Shown in pieces: positions 56,452 to 64,000 of a DNA stretch of 64,000 nt. The notes beneath the pieces are model-generated. The model did no database searches. It saw nothing but the letters and a program-made list of their open reading frames with translations, and was not told the origin of the DNA. The DNA is taken from NCBI GenBank assembly GCA_964017125.1, contig OZ024909.1:75087673-75151672 (forward strand), written 5' to 3'. How positions within the stretch are numbered: position 1 is the stretch's first letter; each line of letters opens with the position of its first letter. The DNA is from Flabesymbios commensalis (Eukaryota; Annelida; Polychaeta; Terebellida; Flabelligeridae). The translations under genes and the position numbers were made by a program.

Positions 56452-57116
56452 GAATGGCCGTGTCCATCCAATGATGGTCTAATTAATGTTGGCCCACCGT
56501 CTGAGACGTTGTCCCAATTTTAAAACAATAATGGGTAAATATCAGTTTTAATACACTAGTCAGTGAATGTTCTAACTTAGCTGTATCTACCACGAACTAG
56601 CTGACTGGCCTTACCTTCATTCTTTGTCTGCGAGGCTGGCCTTCAACCAGCACTAATTGACCCTGCCTTGTTGTCCTAAGACTTTCACATTTTATTTCAA
56701 ATTAAGTGTACAATATATATATGTGGTGATATAATGTGGTGATAGTTAAATTTGATATTTTATAAACATCGCTAATATTGTCAAAGGTTTATTGTTGCGC
56801 CTGTTTTCTTTGAACATCATATTAAAATTATTCCTATGTACTTTAACCCCATCCCCCCCCCCCCTTATCAGTATCCCCGCTGTTTGACAGCCTAGCAATG
56901 AATGAGCTGCTCACTGACTGATCTATTTAGTGGCTTATCTGATCCAGTTTCTGTTGTGTACTCACACGCTTCATAATCATTGCTCATGGCAAATAATTAC
57001 TTTTTCGTAGAAAACAATTCCAAGGAATAAGGTTATAACAAGATCACGAATGCTTCGCTATTTGACGGGTTCTACGGCCCCGAAACGCCCAGAAAAGCGT
57101 GATAGAGAAGATATGA

Positions 57117-57347
57117 TTAACCCTTTGACTTCCAGGCCGGGGTGCATGCCAGGATCCAGATATACTGGTGTACGAGCTCTATTTTTCGTCATTTGAAGCT
57201 GGAATTGCTAACGCAATTTCCAGCTTCAAATGACGAAAAATACATAAATGTAGTATATATTTGACGAAAATTTGTGTCATTTTATGGTTAAGTTCATTGA
57301 CGAATGACGACGGAAATTTCCGTCATGTACGGTAGTGAAAAGGTTAA
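57117..57347 (+). mobile_element. TTAA-2 MITE, copy b, with empty site in segment A
   Basis: 223 bp between TTAA 57117-57120 and 57344-57347. Segment A reads ATGATTAAGGATAAGAG uninterrupted at 54951. The element is the same length as copy a (27445-27675). Confidence 0.93.
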
Positions 57348-57484
57348 GGACAAGAGAGAGGGGCCGTATTTACGATAAAACGAAGAGAACCCGTGGGTAT
57401 AAAGAGGCATGAGATAGAGAGCAAACATGGGTTCGATAAGACAAAGAGAAGGCAGTGATGGTCTGTAAGCCATGTCGCCGGTTT

Positions 57485-60400
57485 GCTGGCAGTGGGAGCA
57501 GAGGGGAGAGTGCATTTGCAGCTGACATGGCTATAGTTTTCAGTGGCAGTTAGTAAATCAATCAGTGAATCTATTCCTACATGTTATATAATGCAAGCTT
57601 GTTTATTAGTTTTTACTCAGAATTTTTCATTTAGGTAACATATGTAATGTAAATGCATATTTCAGGACTAGTAAAACATCTACCGGACTAGTAAAATTTT
57701 AATAGTCCTGCTCACTAGTAAAAAAAATGCTTAAGTTCTATCCCTGTGACAGTTATTAAAAGATAAAGTTCTATCCCTGTGACAGTTATTAAAAGATATG
57801 ACCTCGCACAAATTGCAACAGAAGCTATCGACGATAACATTTTCCCCAATTACCACCCATGTTGAAACAGCTATTGATGGATGTATGCATGTATTCTTAT
57901 ATGATGCCAAGACATGTGGCTCGAAGCTATTCACAATCTACCAGGAACTTTGAATTTATACAATCAACATTAATTTGGAAGCAGCACAGTGCATATGTGT
58001 GAATTACACTAATGCCATCTTTTTGCATAATGCTAGAAAAGTCACCCTCATTAACATATATCACATCTTTGTGCAGCATTGGAATTTCTGTAGCGATTTC
58101 CCCGTTTAGATACTTCCTCATGGTCCTAATACACACTCAATGAAACTAAATGTGATAATTATTCAGGTGCAGCAAGAAACCTTTGCACGAGAACTTTTTG
58201 CAGTGTACATACATCAAATCCCAACTACGATCGCATAGGTGTTAATTGTTATTTGATAGGAGCTTTATTTATTGCTTAACAAGCTCTAGGTTTACACAGC
58301 TAAGTATTGTCGTTAGATGAGAAAGTTTTGAAAGCAGAATGGGCAAGTTCGCATCAGGTGCTACGACTATACCATTGTCAATGTTGTTACATTTAAAATC
58401 TCAGCATTTAGCTCAGCATTTTTCACACTCACATCATTTTTCCGTGAATTGCTGAGTATTGACATTGTCCTTCACCAAAAGTGGCGAATGCTGAGAGGCA
58501 TTTCATCATTGAATTTATCATATTTATGGAAACATAAACTGTATTGCCCTCCTGCCTGGTTCTGTACGTTATAATGTTACCATGGAACTGGTTTTTGATG
58601 TAGGATACATGTATCTTGAATATATTACTAGACGATCACTAGTGATAGCATAAGAACTAAAGTACTAGATACTTTATATAAATGAAAACTAACCTGCCAT
58701 AGCTGCAGGAGACAATTAGCTATTTTTATAGAGGTCTAAATATTCTCACATCCATCATTTGATTCCATCACGCTATACGTGGTAAAACGTATTTGTCTTT
58801 AACATGGATACCTCTTCTTGTAAAATAGAGTGATCGTTCCAAGTGCTAGTTGAAATACTACACATAATGCTGAGCACTCCCATGACAGTGTAAGACACAA
58901 CTGAACCAGTTGGGTATCTTTATATTTTTTGAAAGTGAGAGCTTATATCTGATTAGAACCATGCATAACCAGAACCCACTGATAACATATGACAGCCACA
59001 TCTAGAACGTTTCTGTGTTTTATCTTAGGGGTCTTGTCAAGTTAAAAAAAATGAGAAAAACTAAGGAGTGGCTGAGTGGGTCTGTCAACATGGCTGGGAT
59101 TTTGTGTGTGTTTTTTCTGTACATGTTTCCAAAAAACTTGTCAAAACCCTTTATTATTGTAATGTAGTAACGAAGAATAGTCGGCAGTGAGTAAAGACGA
59201 ACAGCGGCTACATAATACTATGGAGATAGTACAGAAAGCTTTATCAATCGCACGCTGAAGCACACGATAGAAGTTTGGGGCGTCAACAACTGGTCAATGC
59301 GCCGATTAATGATAACATACATTATTATAATTTTTAACTCAATGGTTTAACTTTTTTAAATTTCAACCTACCTGAAGTTGTGAATTTCTGCATTTCAAAT
59401 GCTCAATTATTACGCATATTTTTTTAATTTGCTACCGACACTTTGCAAATATTGATATTGAAACACACATTTTATTTCTAATATCAGTGATTTAATTTGT
59501 TGATAAAACGAGGAATATCTCAAACGGTTAAGAATGTGACACAAGACTTAGTTTAAATTTGGTAAACTATATGTTCTCTTGATGAAACTGTATAAAATAC
59601 GTCATAGTCTCACACCTGTTGTTCATGGTTACTAGTTCTATATATAGTCCCTTCCGATTCAGAAAGTGACATGTGGCATATTTTAAATTTGGTACAATCT
59701 ATGACAAAAAGGATGTGTTCACTTGATATAGTCCCCGCGGAATCAGAAGGGGCTCAAAGCAGAATGACAAAAGTGACTTTTGTATTAGGAATCAACTTAA
59801 GCAGGTTTTAAGGCTCGCGGGAGATCAGATGATTCGAGCAGAACATGTTGGTGATCAAGTATCAAGATAAATACATCAAGCAGATAAAACCTGCTAAATG
59901 TTGTTTGTGTTTTCATCATAACTTGCTCAATCATTTAAGCCTGGTTCTAATGTTCACAAAAGAGAGAAAATAATCAAAACATAAACTGATCAAGTGATCA
60001 ATGTTGTTTGTGTTTTTAATAAAACCTGCTCAATCAACTTAACTAGTTTTAATACAAAAAGGCATTTTTTTATCATACAGGAACAATTGAGCCCTATCCG
60101 ATTCTGAGGGGACGAATTATAAACTTGGTTGATTGATAAATACAATAAATTTTCAAATTGATATGTAAATGATTCAAATTCTATTAGCTGAGCATCTACC
60201 TCAAGATATGTTACACATAGGCTACTATTGGTATTTTATTGAATCTGAAATTTGCTTAAAAATGGATTTTAAGTCCAGCTTCAAATAAACGAAAACTAGA
60301 AACAAACAATCCAGTAGCACAATGATTTTATAAAGCAAATATGCGGAGAAAGATTTTAAGCCACTAACCTTTACCAACCATTGTAATCTCTATGAATTGT

Positions 60401-60640
60401 TTTTTACACTTACCACGAGAGAATAGTATATCTGGGATTGATCTTCTCTGTACCGAGTGATATTTCTATGTTTATTCACATAATCACACCATAAATGTTA
60501 TTGCTCATTTGCATGTACATATACCCTGCATACAAAATAAATATATTATTATTAGTCGCTATGCATGTTTCCCTTGATATCACACCTTAGCCATTTTGTA
60601 TCTGCTCAGATCAGATCTGGCTACAGTTGGGCTGAGCTGA
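57485..60640. other. Long non-coding stretch
   Basis: A 33-bp sequence (AAGTTCTATCCCTGTGAC...) is tandemly doubled at about 57731-57797. A degenerate ~110-bp duplication with TGTTGTTTGTGTTTT and TGCTCAATCA occurs at about 59897-59940 and 60002-60040. TCCGATTC-type motifs recur at 59655 and 60097. No gene or known element recognised. Confidence 0.5.
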
Positions 60641-60649
60641 TAAACAGGT

Positions 60650-60850
60650 ACGGGTCCAGCCGTTTTTAAATGGCCGCCCATTTAAAAACGACCGTGCGTT
60701 TATAGGCACTCGCAGCGCACTTCCGAGCGTTTATAAATTGTCGGCCTCGTTCACTTGTATACTGCCGTGCAAGGCCAAAAGGCAGTATCAGCTTACTTAT
60801 TAAGAAAGCAGAGTAAGCCTTTTGGCTTTTCACGGCAGAGTAGCAAAGGA
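60650..60850. repeat. Two adjacent hairpins
   Basis: The first is CGTTTTTAAATGGCCGCCCATTTAAAAACG at about 60660-60690, split around GCC. The second pairs TACTGCCGTGC (about 60760) and AAGGCCAAAAGG with CCTTTTGGCTT and CACGGCAGAGTA (to about 60841). CGTTTATA phrases here recur just before the LINE fragment (61370-61400). Confidence 0.65.
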
Positions 60851-61387
60851 ACCAGCGCCATAAAATGACGAATTACAGTGCATAACTTCATATGAATTGG
60901 CAATATGAAGACGCAGTTTAGTTAAGTATATAATAATCTACATTTTAGTCGTTTTTGTAAGGTAAATTTCCGCATAAGTTACCTAGGAAGTGGGATAAAT
61001 GACAGCGCACCTGGATTGTATATAGGTTTTGTGTACTAAATTGTGTGTACAAAAAAGATGCCACATAGAACATACAAATGCCGCATACAATTGACCATCA
61101 CTATATCCAACACCTGATGGTATTAGCAGACCAACTTATATATTTCTTAGCAATGACACTTTAAGGAGGTGGTGGTCAGTGGTCAGAAAATCTATTTTTC
61201 GCGATTTTTACCAATTAAAGCATCGTATTTCACAGATTCTGCTTCTCAAGTCATTACTAAGTAGGGATGTGTTGTGTCAATTTATACATTATACCAAATC
61301 TGGTATAATAAAGAGAAAACAGCTGATTTTATGGAATAAAATGTACAGTTAACCAGTCATATTGGCCGACCGTTTATAAATGCCCGG

Positions 61388-62867
61388 GTGTTTATAAGAT
61401 GGAATCACACTGGGTTGACTATTCATAGAGACCTTTTCAAATACCATCGCCGCAAAATGAAGAAGTTAATAGCTAAAGCGAAAGCGAAATATTATCAAGA
61501 TGCCATTATTGAATGTTCTGACCCAAAATCTCTCTTCCGAGTTATGGATCACCTTCTCAAGCATAAATCAGAGCCTAAACTCTTTCACATCAGCTGAAGA
61601 TCTCTCAAACAGATTTGCAAATTATTTCTCGGATAAAATTACTAACATCCGTACAGTGATACTTGAGAAACAAAAAGAAGATGATTATGATTATGAACCA
61701 CCTAGTGTGAATACACCAAACTTGATCAGCTTTGATACTTTCTGTCCTGTAACAGTTGAAGAAATTTGCAAAACCACCATGTGCTGCCCCACAACATCAT
61801 GTGTGCTACACCCACTTCCAACGCAATTGTTAAAAACAAATGTTGATATTTTATCACCTGTTATCACACGAATAGTCAATTTATCTCTAACCACTGGAAA
61901 ATTTCCTTTTTCACAAAAATCAGCAATAATAACACCATTGCTAAAGAAGGCCTCACTCGATGCGGAATCATTGGAAAATTATCGTCCTGTGTCTAATCTA
62001 ACATTTGTTTCAAAATTACTTGAGAGAATGGTAGCAAAACAACTGCATGATCATCTTTCACAACACCAGCTTTATGAGAAGCATCAGTCAGCATATCGGA
62101 AACGATATAGCACTGAAACGGCATTAACACGTGTTCAAAATGACATTTTGAGAGCTATGGATGACAGTAAGGCGACAGTCTTGGTGTTACTTGATCTCTC
62201 TGCAGCTTTTGACACCTTTGACCATAATTTCTTGTTGGAGAGATTGAAGCGGTGTGGTATTTCAGGTACAGCTCAGTCTTGGTTCAAATCTTACTTGGAA
62301 GATAGATCTCAAAAGGTTTACCTTCATGGAAGCAGCTCAGCTTCGTCATCAATAAGATTCGGTGTTCCACAAGGGTCACGATTCACGATCTATGCCATCC
62401 CCCTGGTGAGATATGTCGTCGTCATGGTGTCCAATATCTCATCTCTATGCTGATAACACTCAACTGTATGTATCCTTTAAGGCTGGTGATGCAGTAGATC
62501 TCTTGGAAGCTCAACGTCGAATCGAGAAGTGCATAGCTGAGATAAAAGCATGGATGGTGATGTTCATGTTAAAGTTAAATGATGATAAAACAGAATTAGT
62601 TATCATAGCACCACCATATTTTCTTCATCACAATAAGGTACCACTGTCCAGTGTGCAAGTGGGAGATCAACATCTAAATGTGCCTGTAACATCACGTAAT
62701 GTTTGATCATCATATGGATATGACTACACAGGTCACTAAGATGTGTCAAGCAGCATGGTTCCAGCTCAGAAACATTAGATCAGTCAGATCCAGTTTCACA
62801 AAAGAGGCGACACTGAGGCTCGTTTGTTCTCTGGTGATGCCTCGCCTTGACTATGGTAACATTTCCC
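61388..62867 (+). mobile_element. CR1/L2-like LINE fragment (reverse transcriptase), interrupted
   Basis: Plus-strand frames give a non-LTR reverse transcriptase without endonuclease: 61388-61597 (fingers region start), 61500-62453 with YRPVSN (residues 161-166), LDLSAAFDT (231-239) and GVPQGS (288-293), then 62413-62706 and 62699-62868. The catalytic box reads YADN instead of YADD, and a deletion plus frame changes follow GVPQGS, so it is inactive. It is 5' truncated and its 3' part is cut at about 62868 by the second LINE. Clade assignment (CR1-like) is from motif style only. Confidence 0.85.
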
Positions 62868-64000
62868 CCTATCAATCAATCAATCAATCTAAAACTTCTA
62901 TAGCGCCTATATCCTCAGCGGACCGAGCTCAGAGGCGCACAAATCTTTAGCGTGATCATGTGTCATAATCGTAGCCAAAGCAGGTTCGTCAACAGGGAGC
63001 CGGGCTGCTGAGGGACTAGGGTGGAAAAGCCAGGTCAAATAGGTGAGATTTAAGTTTTTTCTGGAATGTTAAGATTGTTTTGGCACAGGCAGGGCGTTCC
63101 ATAAGGCTGGACCAGATATAGAGAAAGCTCTTGACGCAGTCTTAGTCTTTATACGAGGAACAACAAATCTATTCGAATTAGTGGGGCGTAGATATTTTGA
63201 GCATTTCGGCCGCACAAGTAAATCAGCCAGATATGCAGGTTGGTTTTCTTTTAGGGTTCGAAAAGTTATCGCACATATTTTAAAATGAATGCGAAACTTG
63301 ACAGGAAGCCAATGTAATCTCTTTAGAATTGGAACGGAATGACTAAATCGTGGGGCGTTGGTTACCACTCTTGCAAGGCAGTTTTGAACGCGTTGTAATC
63401 TAGCGATATCCTTTTTCTGACATATTGTGAAAAAGTGAGCTACAATAATTTAACTTACTACTGACGAGTGCCACTACAATTTGCTTGGCAAGATCTAAGG
63501 ACAGACTTTTTCGAATTCGACGCAGGTCACGGATATGATAGAAGCATGTCGTACATGTTTGGGATATGTGTTTTCGGAAATTCAGGCTACTGTCGAATAG
63601 TACACCCAAGATTTTTAGCTGATGTAGATGGATTTGTTTCTTGACCTAGAAGTAAGCCTGGGAAATTATTCAATAATTTTTCTCGCTGAGGTTTGGTCCC
63701 AATAAGAAGAAATTCTGTCTTGCTAGGATTAAGCTTCAGCTTAGATCCTGTCATCCAGGTCGACACACCCATCAAACAATTTTGCAACTTCTCAAGAGAT
63801 TCCTTAGCGATTGAAACTAATAGGGACATGTAAATTTGTATTTCATTGGCATAAAGATGGTGGTTTATGTCAAAATTAGAGATAATAGCGCTGAGTGCTG
63901 TAGTGTATAAAGTAAAAAGCACTGGACCTAGCACAGAGCCCTGTGGAACTCCATATGAGAGTGTGACTTGATCTGAAAAAGTGTCCTTAATTGGTGACTG
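62868..64000 (-). mobile_element. L2/CR1-like LINE 3' half, minus strand, continues past the window
   Basis: Read on the minus strand: LGPVLFTLY (63934 downward), HHLYANE where YADD is expected, WMTGSKLKLNPSKTEFLLIG, the segment with FRKHISQTC and the C-terminal RLHWLPVKFRI and GPALWNALPV typical of this group. Frames are broken at least twice and the catalytic aspartates are replaced, so it is inactive. The 3' end is a (GATT)n tail (plus-strand 62872-62891) after a conserved GGCGCTATAGAAGTTTTA-type tail sequence. It inserted into the LINE at 61388. Confidence 0.85.

Larger units (their letters stand above)
55732..57484 (+). repeat. Duplicated segment B (with two insertions)
   Basis: Same sequence as segment A, lengthened by TTAA-1 copy c (56076-56451) and TTAA-2 copy b (57117-57347). 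After removing them and one TTAA each, the length and order match A. Beyond GCCGGTTT (57484) the sequence becomes unrelated. Confidence 0.92.

Noticed and set aside
1-64000. Retrovirus-like, LTR or Polinton elements
   Set aside because: I looked for paired long direct repeats with protease, integrase or capsid-like frames and found none; the long repeats present are inverted or satellite.

Overview
The window looks like repeat-dominated, intron- or intergenic-scale DNA from an animal nuclear genome, most likely a marine invertebrate. The signs are AT-rich non-coding sequence, non-LTR (CR1/L2-like) LINEs, tRNA-derived SINEs, several TTAA-targeting miniature transposons, an Academ-like DNA transposon, microsatellites and one TRIM-type RING/B-box open frame. 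The dispersed TAGGCCTA octamers remind me of echinoderm, hemichordate or lancelet DNA, but I cannot fix the phylum. There is no bacterial gene content, no rRNA, no CRISPR and no convincing free-standing tRNA gene. I saw no LTR retrovirus or Polinton.

Layout. 1-3105: AT-rich sequence with TTAA foldback elements. 3106-8968 and 15469-17812: one tandem array with a 1.10-kb unit, split by a 6.5-kb Academ-like element (8969-15468) that has long terminal inverted repeats, a 3-bp target duplication and a 2.34-kb internal tandem duplication. 17813-18434: rearranged, inverted satellite pieces with a perfect 47-bp-arm hairpin. 18437-19945: a repeat with six ~150-bp units. 20000-27000: small palindromic elements, a 200-base assembly gap, a TGAA-type microsatellite attached to a SINE tail, and TTAA elements. 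28222-29600: a foldback element with a 63-bp minisatellite. 32000-37000: TTAA elements and hairpins. 37390-39968: dimeric tRNA SINEs. 38920-43189: a 4.3-kb foldback element with the same TAGTCCAGT ends as the Academ-like element and a long minisatellite core. 43800-46350: ACTC and ATTCT microsatellites and nested elements. 46700-51900: mostly unique sequence. 52056-52727: the only plausible host coding sequence, a TRIM-like exon or gene. 53936-57484: a two-copy duplication whose second copy carries two extra TTAA insertions, giving natural filled and empty sites. 57500-60640: little recognisable. 61388-64000: a decayed LINE fragment interrupted by the 3' end of a second LINE in the opposite orientation.

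The window is best read as a record of transposon activity rather than a set of cooperating genes. The most informative parts are the filled/empty site pair at 54280/56076 and 54955/57117, the satellite interrupted by the Academ-like element, and a shared architecture (TAG...CTA ends, 3-bp duplications, ~150-bp subrepeats with an AAAATGGCCGCC core) across elements that otherwise differ.
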